Assembly: GCA_037384225.1 (NCBI GenBank)
Contig: JARROD010000197.1
Span: forward strand, 1-10,217
Source of the DNA: JARROD01 sp037384225
Lineage (GTDB): Bacteria; Pseudomonadota; Gammaproteobacteria; Pseudomonadales; Cellvibrionaceae
Direction: 5' to 3'
Length of the DNA: 10,217 bases
The notes under the pieces were generated by a model, which was given only the letters and a program-made list of their open reading frames with translations, ran no database searches and was not told the origin of the DNA. Position 1 is the first letter of the stretch; the number at the start of each line of letters is the position of its first letter. Made by a program: the position numbers and the translations under genes. Of this stretch, positions 1-9,200 are shown piece by piece.

Positions 1-135
1 ATTGAGGATCTCGTAAACGCGATTACTTTTGCCGATCATAGGTTCAAGGTCTTTTACGGTTAAGCCCTTGCGTTCCATTTCAAATTTGATCGCCTCTACA
101 GAAATGTGCTTCAATTCGATCGGTTGGAAAATCAG
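1..135 (-). pseudogene. HigA-type HTH antitoxin remnant (partial)
   Basis: Reading the minus strand from 135 down to 1 gives 45 codons without a stop. They contain VEAIKFEMERKGLTVKDLEP followed by MIGKSNRVYEILN. This matches the helix-turn-helix core of the COG5499/HigA antitoxin family, which typically reads EAIxFRMEQxGLTxKDLEPxIGSRxRVSEVLN. HigA proteins bind the HigB mRNA interferase and repress their own operon. Here an in-frame TAG at 136-138 leaves only about 14 codons before the EAIKF motif, where family members usually have 50-70 residues. I see no good ATG and no ribosome binding site, and I recognise no HigB in the 136-588 stretch. I therefore read it as a 5'-truncated, orphan fragment. 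The C-terminal part lies left of the window. The family match is by eye; pseudogene status is inference, and a frameshift in the assembly is the alternative. Confidence 0.55.
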
Positions 136-316
136 CTAACATTTTATGAATGCGTGGCGCTGATTCATCAATCTTTAACCCTGCGTCGCCCGACTAAATC
201 AGTTTCTGATTTGCAATATCCACAGCAGTGACTCAAAATTTTTGGCGTTATTAATTTTTGATGAAAATTGTGCCAGTCTATTTTTAGAATGTTTTTTTCT
301 TGTAAATTATATTTTT

Positions 317-332
317 TGTGATTAATATCACA
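317..332. promoter_or_regulatory. CRP (cAMP receptor protein) binding site
   Basis: TGTGATTAATATCACA is a perfect TGTGA-N6-TCACA palindrome with an AT-rich centre, which is the consensus half-site arrangement for CRP/CAP in Gammaproteobacteria. It sits in AT-rich DNA upstream of the plus-strand operon. The first start codon is at 589. The nearest minus-strand gene remnant starts near 135, so the operon is the likelier target. I could not identify the core promoter it would serve, so class I versus class II activation (or repression) is open. FNR-like or Vfr-type relatives of CRP could use the same palindrome. Confidence 0.8.
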
Positions 333-370
333 CGAAATTTTCAGGGAGCTGTCGTGCCGGGGTAGCGCGA

Positions 371-383
371 GGTGATGTTCACC
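371..383. repeat. Short perfect inverted repeat GGTGA/TCACC
   Basis: GGTGA-TGT-TCACC forms a 5-bp perfect inverted repeat with a 3-nt centre, about 40 bp downstream of the CRP box. It could be a half-matched operator for a dimeric regulator, or chance. The arms are too short and lack a following T run, so it is not a terminator. Confidence 0.3.
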
Positions 384-483
384 GTTGGAATTATTGTGAA
401 AATTACAAAAATGACTGAATAAGATTTCAGCTTCTGCTTATCCCATTTGAATTCCCCTTGAGAGTGTGGCGCTGTATTCCAGG

Positions 484-495
484 CCGCGAAAGCGG
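484..495 (+). other. Small hairpin with GAAA tetraloop
   Basis: CCGC-GAAA-GCGG is a 4-bp GC stem closed by a GNRA tetraloop; G483 and T496 could add a G-U pair. It would lie in the leader RNA if transcription starts near the CRP box. No T run follows, so it is not an intrinsic terminator. A structural role in the leader is speculative. Confidence 0.3.
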
Positions 496-575
496 TGTTG
501 GATTTTATCGCCGCGCGTCTCTAACCAACCAAAAATGTTTATTTGTATTTTCATTTTGATCTGAGAATGATTAAA

Positions 576-580
576 AAGGA
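576..580 (+). promoter_or_regulatory. Ribosome binding site for the PQQ-repeat gene
   Basis: AAGGA lies 8 nt before the ATG at 589. It supports that start over the internal ATG at 628, which has no purine-rich element in front of it. Confidence 0.65.
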
Positions 581-588
581 ATTGTTTC

Positions 589-1248
589 ATGCCGCTCACT
601 TTTTTATTTTTATCGTTTCAACGCTCAATGTGTATAGCGTTGTTGATTTACGCCTCTTTTTATCCACAAAATCTGCGCGCCTCCACTTTGCAAAACATTC
701 CCCGGGCGCTGATGTTAAACGATGGCGGCTATTATCAGGGCGAGCTGGCCTTCGCCCGTTTCAGCAAATTTTCGGCTAAGGGGGATGTGCTTTGGTCTCG
801 GCCTTTCGGGCTGGTGTACGCCCGGCCTCTCGCCGGCGACAAGGGCACCGTGTATGTCGGCTCAAGCAACGGCTGTGTTTATGCCGTAAAACCCAATGGA
901 ACAGTGCTGTGGCAAACCAAAACCCGGGGGCCGGTTCTGAGCGACCTTCAGTGGGGCAGCGATCGGTCCAGCCTTTTTGTTGCCACCGATAACGGATGGC
1001 TCTATGCGCTTAGTGGCCGTGATGGTAAAGCTTTGTGGACGCTGCCCCTCGGCTTTGAAACGGGCGCGACTCTGGAGGGCGCCCTGCAGTTTAGTTCGGG
1101 GCAGAATACCCTTTATCTGCGCGATTCCCATAACAAACTCTACGCGGTCAGGGTGCCGAAAACAGCTTCGACACTGAACGTAAAAACGCTCAATCAAAAC
1201 GAAAGCAACGCTCCCCAACTCGTCTGGGTCCGCTCCCTGGGTGAGTAA
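589..1248 (+). CDS. Exported PQQ-like beta-propeller repeat protein
   Basis: This 219-residue protein starts with a hydrophobic, signal-peptide-like stretch (about residues 1-31, possibly cleaved after NLRA) and is probably exported through Sec. From about residue 65 it carries three PQQ-type repeats of about 40 residues. Signature strings are GDVLWSRPF, GTVYVGSSNGCVYAV, GTVLWQTK, SSLFVATDNGWLYALSGRDG, KALWTLPL and TLYLRDSHNKLYAV. This is the PQQ_2/BamB-like beta-propeller fold. No quinone-dehydrogenase catalytic motif is visible, so an enzyme role is unlikely. Propellers of this type usually have six to eight blades; three is too few for a closed ring by itself. Similar repeats recur in the giant downstream frame (about 3381-3785), which suggests a partner or related role. 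The gene ends with tandem TAA stops 18 nt before the next start, so the two are likely co-transcribed. The specific function is unknown. Confidence 0.8.
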   Translation: MPLTFLFLSFQRSMCIALLIYASFYPQNLRASTLQNIPRALMLNDGGYYQGELAFARFSKFSAKGDVLWSRPFGLVYARPLAGDKGTVYVGSSNGCVYAVKPNGTVLWQTKTRGPVLSDLQWGSDRSSLFVATDNGWLYALSGRDGKALWTLPLGFETGATLEGALQFSSGQNTLYLRDSHNKLYAVRVPKTASTLNVKTLNQNESNAPQLVWVRSLGE

Positions 1249-1254
1249 TAAAAC

Positions 1255-1261
1255 AAGGAGG
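1255..1261 (+). promoter_or_regulatory. Strong ribosome binding site deciding the 1267 start
   Basis: AAGGAGG ends 5 nt before the ATG at 1267. The alternative ATG at 1321 opens a textbook signal peptide (MKVFWLGVLLL) but has no ribosome binding site, so 1267 is preferred and the signal peptide gains an 18-residue extension. Confidence 0.8.
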
Positions 1262-1266
1262 TACAC

Positions 1267-3225
1267 ATGAGAAAACGGTATGGCAGTTTTAATATTGAGT
1301 GGAGCGCGGGCGTTTCGGCGATGAAAGTATTTTGGCTGGGGGTATTACTCCTGATATCGGCGGTGGCGGCGGCGCTAACCCCCGCCCCGACCATTTCTCC
1401 GCAGCCCAGTAAGGACGGCAATTTCGTTGTCACGGCACCAGCCTTTGAGGGTCCGGTGCGTGTTTATTGGAGCACTGGAGAAGTGCAGGGCGTGGGTCGT
1501 GGAAGTCAAGCCAAACTGTCCGTCACTGGAAAAGCCTCAGGGAAATATACTTACAGTTACTATCAATGTCAGTTTCGTTCTTGCGTTTATTGTGAGCCAG
1601 GTTCTTGCCCTAGAACGTCCCATATCGCGACCGCATACGTCGTGAAAAAACCGGGTCTTCCCGGCGCGTTCACGTTACCCTCCCTGTGTCGCAACGGCAA
1701 AACGCTCAAATGGGGTGCGGCCAGCGGCGCTAACCGCTACCACCTGCAGGTGAGTACGAATGGCGGAAAAACCTGGCGCACGGTGTTTAAAGATAAAAAC
1801 AAAACCACCTATAAGTTGCAGGGTATTTACGCAGGGAGAACACGTCTGTTTCGTGTGCAGGCAAGCTATAAAGTGGATGGCCATTCCAGTGACGGGAGCG
1901 GCTGGCGTCAATCGAAGGGCTGTGTCAGTAATACTGCGCCCACAGCAACAATTAAGTCACCGTCCAATTCGGTTCGTCTGGTCACAGAGCCGATCACCCT
2001 GAAGGCAACCGCCAGAGACGCACAGTCGGATGCTATCGATCGGGTGGCTTTTAACTACAAGTACGATGACGGCAATACTGGTCTGATCAAATCTGTCGCT
2101 ACGCCAGACAAGCATGGGGTTTATTCCGCAATCTGGACACCGGAGATGACCGGTGCTGTAAAAATTACCGCCAGAGCCGCTGATAAATGGTATAAAAACC
2201 AGTTGAGCCCCGCGGACAGTGTGTCCCTGATCCTGCACGAAAAACCCACGGCCGCCATTTCCAGCCCCAAAACCAAGAGCCGGTTCGAGGTGGGGAAGAC
2301 GGTGACCCTCACCGCCAACGCCAGCGACGATGGCAGTATCAGCAAGGTTGAATTTTTTGAAAACGGCTCATTCATCGGCCGTGACAACTCTTCGCCCTAC
2401 ACCAATAATTGGCCGGTTACCAGTAAGGGAAAGCATAGCCTGACGGCGATCGCCACCGACAATCATGGCGTTAAAAGTGAGTCCAGCCCGGTGGTAGTGA
2501 TCACGGGCTACGAGATCCGCCCACCGGAAAACCCGCCCGGCAACTTCAAGGTCGATACCGGCACCACCAACACCACCGGCGAATTTACCCTGTCATGGGG
2601 CTCCGTAACCAATGCCAGCAGCTATTTATTAAAACGGGAGTGCTTGCCCCGTGAGCGTAACTGTGACGACGACGGCTGGAAAACGCTACAAAACAACGCT
2701 AACAAAGCCATAGATATTACCGGTCTCGCCAGCGGCATGTATCCCTTTCGGCTGTGGGCCTGCAATGAAAAGGGCTGCAGTGACAAATATACCGAACTAA
2801 CGGTTACCGTTACCCTGCCCACGCCCCAGCGCCCGGGCAAAACCTGGTTAAAAACCCGTGACGTTTGCAGTGAGGGTGCAACCAGTAGCCAGAGCACTGG
2901 TACTTTTACATTGTGTTGGGAAGACGTTGCAGGCTCACCCACCCACTATGTGGTGCAGGAGAAAGCCGGTGCCGGTTCCTGGGGCGATCTCACCGAAGTT
3001 AGCGCGAGCCGTAACCTGGAAGTAACCCTGTCCCGCACCACCAACGACTACCGCTACCGGGTTATGGCCTGCAACCGAACGGACAATGTTTGCAGCGCCC
3101 CCGGTGGCGAACTGCTGCTGACGGTAATCGATACGCCGCAACCGTTCGCCGCGGCGGTGGCCTGTGACAATCCCAGGACAACGACACCCTGCTGGCCAGT
3201 TTCAGCGACGCCCTGGTGGCCTTGA
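1267..3225 (+). CDS. Exported Ig-like/FN3 protein; N-terminal part of a frameshifted giant Rhs toxin
   Basis: The 652-residue frame begins at an ATG with a strong ribosome binding site. Residues 19-36 form the hydrophobic core of a Sec signal peptide with an extended n-region. Residues 40-125 are an uncharacterised beta-rich part with a Cys cluster (C101, C106, C109, C114). Then come an FN3-like module (about 129-217), an Ig-like module opening with NTAPTATIKSP (about 222-325), a typical Big_7 Ig-like domain (about 327-417, with VEFFENGSFIGRD) and two FN3 modules (about 421-515 and 519-622). Such modules act as spacers or carbohydrate- or surface-binding parts in secreted proteins. From about residue 636 the translation turns low-quality (RTTTPCWPVSATPWWP, then stop), while the reading continues coherently one frame over from 3168. 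The last 17 residues are thus probably a frameshift artefact or mutation, and this is the front of the following giant frame. If the shift is real, a secreted Ig/FN3 protein without the Rhs part is made. Confidence 0.8.
   Translation: MRKRYGSFNIEWSAGVSAMKVFWLGVLLLISAVAAALTPAPTISPQPSKDGNFVVTAPAFEGPVRVYWSTGEVQGVGRGSQAKLSVTGKASGKYTYSYYQCQFRSCVYCEPGSCPRTSHIATAYVVKKPGLPGAFTLPSLCRNGKTLKWGAASGANRYHLQVSTNGGKTWRTVFKDKNKTTYKLQGIYAGRTRLFRVQASYKVDGHSSDGSGWRQSKGCVSNTAPTATIKSPSNSVRLVTEPITLKATARDAQSDAIDRVAFNYKYDDGNTGLIKSVATPDKHGVYSAIWTPEMTGAVKITARAADKWYKNQLSPADSVSLILHEKPTAAISSPKTKSRFEVGKTVTLTANASDDGSISKVEFFENGSFIGRDNSSPYTNNWPVTSKGKHSLTAIATDNHGVKSESSPVVVITGYEIRPPENPPGNFKVDTGTTNTTGEFTLSWGSVTNASSYLLKRECLPRERNCDDDGWKTLQNNANKAIDITGLASGMYPFRLWACNEKGCSDKYTELTVTVTLPTPQRPGKTWLKTRDVCSEGATSSQSTGTFTLCWEDVAGSPTHYVVQEKAGAGSWGDLTEVSASRNLEVTLSRTTNDYRYRVMACNRTDNVCSAPGGELLLTVIDTPQPFAAAVACDNPRTTTPCWPVSATPWWP
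3168..3225 (+). other. Frameshift overlap between N-terminal and Rhs frames
   Basis: The first frame (codons at 3169 AAT, 3172 CCC, 3175 AGG) must pass to the frame with codons at 3174 CAG and 3177 GAC. The window for the switch is 3168-3225, set by TGA at 3165 in the second frame and the stop at 3223-3225 in the first. Adding one C to the CCC run at 3172-3174 yields the continuous reading CDNPQDNDTLLASFSDALV. A sequencing or assembly deletion, or a true inactivating mutation, are the main explanations. No canonical X-XXY-YYZ slippery heptamer is present in the right phase. Confidence 0.8.
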
Positions 3226-6200
3226 TCGAGGGCGAAGACCCCGACACCTTGCAGTTCAGCCTCAATGCCAGCTTAAGCGCGGCGCTGGCGGACACCGGGC
3301 TGCGCCTGACCCTGATCAACAGCGGCAATGGCAATCAGGCCCAGGTTTACGCCTTTGCCGACAATGACAACCCACTGATCGACCTGGAGGGCAGTACACC
3401 CACGGTGGACGCAAACGGGGTCATCTATGTCTCGGCCGACAACCGGGTCTATGCGCTCAACCAGAACAGCGGTGCAATTCTACCCAACTGGCCCTTTGTT
3501 GCCGCCGGGAACATCGACAGCCAGGCGGCACTGTCGCTCGATCACGACACGCTCTATGTGGGCTCCACCACTGGCATTCTGTACGCTATCGGCACCGCCG
3601 GCCAGAGCGACAGCGGCGCGGGCCGCTGGCAGACCGCTTTGGGCGACGAGGCCCTGGCCCCGCCGCTGGTCGACGAACTCAACACCGTTAACCTGGGTTC
3701 GCTGAACCACAACTTCTACTCTGTCGACCCCGACGGCGACATCCGCTGGACCTATATCGCCAGCGACGGCATTGCGGAAAAAGCCGTGCCTTACGGCGAT
3801 TATTCCCTCACCTTCCACTCCCTGGACGGGCAGCCGCACACCATCCGCGCCGGTGTCATCGGCCCGCACCTGCTAACCTGGCAGAGCCGCGACGACTCGC
3901 TGTTGGCTGATTATATGCACCTGGCGGACCCGGACTTTGCCGAATACCAGGCCGACGGCTGGGATGTCACCGAGATGTTCCACGTCGGGCGGCTGTTCGA
4001 AGGGCTACTGCAGCGGAATCCGGATGAAGAGACCCTGACCTTCTGGACCTATGCCCTGCTCAAGGGCGCTACCTTGGAAGAGGTGGCGACCGCCTTTCTC
4101 AATTCCGACAGCGGCAGGGCACTGTACGGCGAACTGAGCAACGCCGGCTTCCTGCAGGCCCTGTATCTGAACGTGCTGGGTATCGACGACGCCTTCGCCC
4201 AAGCCGACTACGACCGCCTGCTGGCCGGACTGAATAACGGTACTGCGTCGCGTGGAGCCACGATTCTGTTTTTTACCGACCACCAGGACTTTGCCGCGTT
4301 GATCGATCAGGCGTTGCTGCGCATCTTCGAAGTCTTCTACGGTTTTTGCCTGGAGGCCGACTGTGCCTTTCTGGCCGACGAGGATGGCGATGGTCTGGGC
4401 GATCAATGGGAGCTGGAACAGTTCGGCAACACCACCAGCCAAAGCGGCGCCGATGACCCGGACGACGATGGTCTGAGCAACTACGAGGAATACCTGGCCG
4501 GCACCACCCCCCTGGGAACGATAGACCCGGCACCGTCACCAGCGGCCCTGCCACTGCCGGATACCGCCGAGGTGCTGGCTTCCGATCGCATCGGATCGCT
4601 CGGCGGCCAGTTCCGGGTCAATGAAACCGGCTCGGCCACCTATACTATCGCGCTGTACACACCGGCGGGTACCGCGGGCGTGGCTCCCTCCCTGTCTTTG
4701 AACTATGACAGCCAGCGCGGCAACGGAATGCTGGGCAAGGGCTGGAGCCTGGGCGGCCTCTCGGCCGTCGGCCGTTGCCGCCAGACCCTGGGGCAGGACG
4801 GTCAGGCCAAACCCCTGAGCTGGAATCAACAAGACCGCTTTTGCCTCGACGGGCAGCGGTTGATTGTTGAGGCGGGTTATACCTATGGCGCCGTCGGCGC
4901 GCGCTACCGCACGGAAGTCGACAGCGGCGCGCGGGTGATTTCCGTCGGTGGCCGTGTGGGCCATCCTGCTTCCTTCAAGGTGATTCGCAAGGACGGCTCC
5001 CTCAGTGTCTATGGCGCTGACAGTCTGCACGGTGGCACCCGTTTGGCTAACCAGGCCACTCGGGCAACGGCCAAGGGTACCTTTACCTGGGCGCTATCGA
5101 TGTTTACCGATAGCGTGGGCAACGCCATTGATTATCTCTATACGGATGACGACAATGGCCACCGATTGGCTGAAGTGCGCTACGCCTATGGCAGTGGCAC
5201 CCGGGCACAGGCGCGGATTGAACTGGATTATGGTGACCAGGCGCGGCCCGACCCGATTAAGGGATATATGGCCGGTGAACTTCAGCAAATAACCCGGCGC
5301 CTGACACAGATCCGGGTCTACAACACCGAGCCCGACGCCGGTGGTGAAAATCAGGTGCGCCGCTATGAATTAGCCTACAAACCTACTGGTAACGATTCCA
5401 ACAGTAACACAATCAGCCGGCTGCAATCCGTCACAGCCTGTGTCGATAGCCTTTGTCAGCCGCCGACCGAGTTTGTCTGGACGGAGCGCTTTGACGGCTT
5501 TGGCCGCGCATCTTACTCAACCCTGGAGTCAGGGACGGATTTGGGCATTGCCTCCTACCGGGTCGCCGATATCAATGGCGACGGCAAGATGGACCTGGTC
5601 TACTTCCTCTTAGATGTGGACGGAAATGATAAGGACCATCGACTGCAGTACGCCCTTTCCAATGGCGATTCGCTGGTCACCACGGAATTTGCCGAAGGGG
5701 GCGTGTATATCGAGTTCGGCAATAACAGCGTTCCGGATCTGCATATCCTCGATTACAACGGGGATGGGCGCAATGATGTGGCGACAAAACACCGCAGCGA
5801 GGATTACTACAATATTTTCCTGGCCGAGCCTCAGGGCGATAATCAGTGGAAGTTGTCCCGCAACCCCCTGCAAACAGAGACCTTGGGGCCGGGTGCGTCC
5901 TTTATCGATCTCAACAGCGATGGCCTGGCCGATGTGCAGTACTCAGACACCTACGGCAGCCACTTCTACTACCGGGAATTGGGGCGGGATCCGGCCGAAG
6001 CGGTGACCTCTTCGCACTACTACACCTTCGGTCCGGAGCGGGAATTGACGTGGGTCGATGTACCGATTGAAGGCGTCTCCAGAGATCAGCGCAATGGCCT
6101 GTTGTCCGTGGGTAATGCCGATTTTAATGCCGATGGGGTAGTCGATGCGGTGGGGTATAGCTACCAGACCACTGAGTGCGAGAATGGCAGTCATGGGCGA

Positions 6201-9200
6201 CGCACCTGTACCGGGGATCTATCTGTCCATGCCCTGATTCGCGAAGGCGCCTCCCTGCGGCGGTATGCACAGTTGTGGCAGGGAGATATTGACCTCGTTT
6301 TTAACGATTCGATATTGGAAAGCGATGAATCGCCGCTGGAAGATGCGCGCAGCAAGCTCACACAGGTCATCGATATCAACAATGACGGTCTCAGCGATGT
6401 GTTGTCCGAGAATGGCTATTGGCTCAACACCGGTGAAACCCTGGTAGCCCACACTTTTGCCGAAGCCACCAGTGATCAACAGTTCCCTGTCGATTACAAC
6501 CGCGACGGCTACCTCGATGTACTGTGGTATGACGAGCAAGCGCATCACCTGAAGGCGATGATCTGGAACAGCGCTAACGGTGATTTCGATGCGGCCCACC
6601 GCTTGGCGGGCACCGCCACTGGTAATAGGGCATTTCCCCTGTTTGCCGATACCAACGGCGACGGCTGGCAGGACTATCTGTACATCCGCAGCCAGGGCGA
6701 TAATTCACAGTTGGCGGTGCAGCACGCTCTGGGTGAAAACCAACCTGGCGATATGATCACGCAGATCCTTGGTGGGTTGGGCGGCGTAACTGACATCACT
6801 TACGGCAGTCTGACCAACAGTGGCCACTACGCGCGTATTACCATCGATACCACCACCCTTACCGGTGAGTACTGTCGTTTAAATATCTGCAATGATTATG
6901 TCTACGACCGGTTGGAGGTGGGAGATTTTTACCGCCGGCTGAACAGCGACTGGGATTTCCCCGAGGGCAATCACAGCCTGGGTAAAGGTGACAAGCCGGT
7001 GCTGGAGTTGATGGCGCCGCTCTATGTGGTTACCGATGTCTACAGCAGTGCGCCCACGGCGATAGATGCTGCTGCGAAAAGTGGTATCAGCTACTACTAC
7101 GGCGAAGCCAAAATGCAAGCTGCCGGCCGGGGGCTGTTGGGCTTTGAAAAGCTCACCACCCTGGATCGGCAGAGCGGGGTAAAAACCACCACCACCTACC
7201 GCCAGGACTTTCCGTTTATCGGTTATCCGCTGAGCACCGAGGTGAAAACTACTGGCGGCGACCTGCTGGCGCGATCCGACAACCGCTGGCAACTGCAGGG
7301 TTGGAGTGGGGCTGGTGCTCCACCTGTGGCTCCCTACCGCCCGGTGCTGGCCGAGAGTGTTGAGATCAGCTACAGGACCAGTACCAATCGCACTGACAGC
7401 GAGGGGCTGACAGTCAATGAAATGCCCCTGCGTACCGTTATTACCGAGCAGCGTTTCGATACCTACGGCAACCCGGAATGGGTCGAGGTCACGACCGCCG
7501 GCGACGGCTTGACTCACACCAAAACCACTGAAAACGGCTACGCGAATAAAACCCTGATCCTGCATGGAGAAAGCTTCAGTTACCGCGAACTGGGTCGTTT
7601 GACCAGGACCGAAGTCACCACTGAACGCTCCGATGACGTCGACAGCAAAAATTCATTGAGGACGTCCAGCTTTACCTATTACGACAGCGGCACCAGTGCG
7701 GGTTTGCTACGCACAGAAGTCATCGAACCGGGCAGCGGTGAACTGACCCATACCGCGCGCCATGAGTACAACTCGCTGGGTAACAAGTTTAAGGTTACGC
7801 AGAGTGGTGCTGGCGTGGAGGACCGGGTGTCCGAGACAATTTACGACAGCTATGGGCGCTATGCCGATATCACCCAAAATGGCTATGGGCAAATCACCAC
7901 CGAGGTGCTAAGCCGTAATGCTCTGGGGCAGGCCACCGCCGTGGCGGATATCAACGGCGTTGTCAGCACCCGCGTTTACGGGGCCTTCGGTGCACCGGTG
8001 TTTGAAGGCAATGAGACGGGGGCCTGGAAGCAGACTCTGCGCAGCCTTTGTAGCACTCAGCGCAGCTTCTGCCCGGAAACTGGGTCGGTGGTGACCACCA
8101 CTACGCAAGCCGGCGGGGGCAGAGCGTTTGTGGTCAGCGATGTACTGGGCCGCACGGTGCGCGAGGCCAGTGTGCACTTCGACGGCTCCTGGACGTATAA
8201 GGACACCGAATATGATGACCGGGGCCGAGTCACCCGCACCAGTGAACCCTACGGTGCCGGCGCTGGTCCCGCCTTTTGGACCAGCATGCGCTATGACCTG
8301 CTCGGGCGGATGATCGAAACCACCTTGCCCGGTGTCAATGGCTTGGTCAAGGTGGATTACGAGGGGCTGGGTAACGTGATCACCAATCCGGCCGGGCAGC
8401 GTAAAACCGAGCTGAAAAACGTGCTGGATGAGCTGGTGCGGGTGGAGGATGCGATCGGCGGCAGAGTGCAGTACCGCTACAATGCCCAGGGCAATCTGCG
8501 TTACGCCGACAGTCTGGACGCACTTGGCGTGGTAGCCGGCACCGTGCAGATGTGTTACGACCGCTTGGGTCGCAAAACCGCCATGCTCGATCCGGACAAG
8601 GGGGGTCACCTGCCCGATGTCAGCGCTACCTGCCCCTCGGATACCTCCCGGCCGCAAACCGGTTGGTGGCTCTACGGCTATAACCCCTTCGGCGAACTGA
8701 TTTATCAGATTGACGCCAAGGGGCAAAACAGCGAGATGAGCTACGACAAGCTCGGGCGCATGCTCACGCGTACCGACTATAGCCGTCGCGGCGACGCGAC
8801 CAATCAAGCCTTCTGGAGCTACAACAACGGCCAGTCCGGCAATGGGCTGGGGGCCCTGGCCGGAGTGGCAGACGACCTGACCGGCTACAGCCGCCTGATT
8901 CGCTATGATGGTTTCGGGCGCGTCGACGAAACCACCACCAACCTCGGTGGTGACGGCGACGACAACCACTTTGAGAAAACCACCTACGATGAATACGGAC
9001 GCACATTCCAGGTGTTTGACGCCGCCGGTAAGGGCGCTTGGCAGAGCAACGCCGTGCAGTACCGCTACAACGAATACGGTTACCTGCTGGAGGTGTCTAA
9101 TGCCCTCAAAGCCAACGGCCTGCGCGAAGCCTACTACCATGTACAGAGCATGGACCGGCGCGGCAATGTGACCGAGGCGCTGGGCGGCAATGGCGTCACC

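Larger units (their letters stand above)
136..588. other. Gene-free AT-rich upstream region
   Basis: I recognise no protein gene here. A short minus-strand open stretch (193 down to 83, overlapping the HigA fragment in another frame) has no family resemblance I can name. The left part (about 235-340) is strongly AT-rich with several T runs, and the right part is mixed. It contains the CRP box, a GGTGA/TCACC inverted repeat, a GAAA-capped hairpin and the ribosome binding site of the first plus-strand gene. I could not place a convincing -35/-10 pair with normal spacing. The CRP box lies about 257 nt before the first start codon, so the transcript leader may be long. Confidence 0.6.

Noticed and set aside
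235..320. Intrinsic terminator or promoter in the T-rich stretch
   Set aside because: T runs are present but no GC stem precedes them, and the possible -35/-10 pairs (for example TTGATG at 258) have wrong spacing.
862..1266. 134-residue open frame on the minus strand
   Set aside because: It mirrors the PQQ-repeat gene, which has a ribosome binding site, a signal peptide and clear repeats.
3165..3180. Programmed -1 ribosomal frameshift site
   Set aside because: The local bases AATCCCAGG do not form an X-XXY-YYZ heptamer in the required phase, and I saw no obvious strong stem-loop behind it. A deletion or sequence error is simpler.
3216..3218. GTG (and TTG at 3222) as an independent start for the giant frame
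   Set aside because: No purine-rich ribosome binding site precedes them, and the protein reads smoothly across from the first frame when one base is added.
4560..5210. ADP-ribosyltransferase activity because of the SpvB name
   Set aside because: Only the shell-type N-terminal SpvB domain is present. The catalytic domain of Salmonella SpvB is a separate C-terminal module not seen here.
6879..7565. 228-residue open frame on the minus strand
   Set aside because: It is opposite the TcdB-middle-like region of the giant gene, with no family resemblance, and is explained by the same codon bias.
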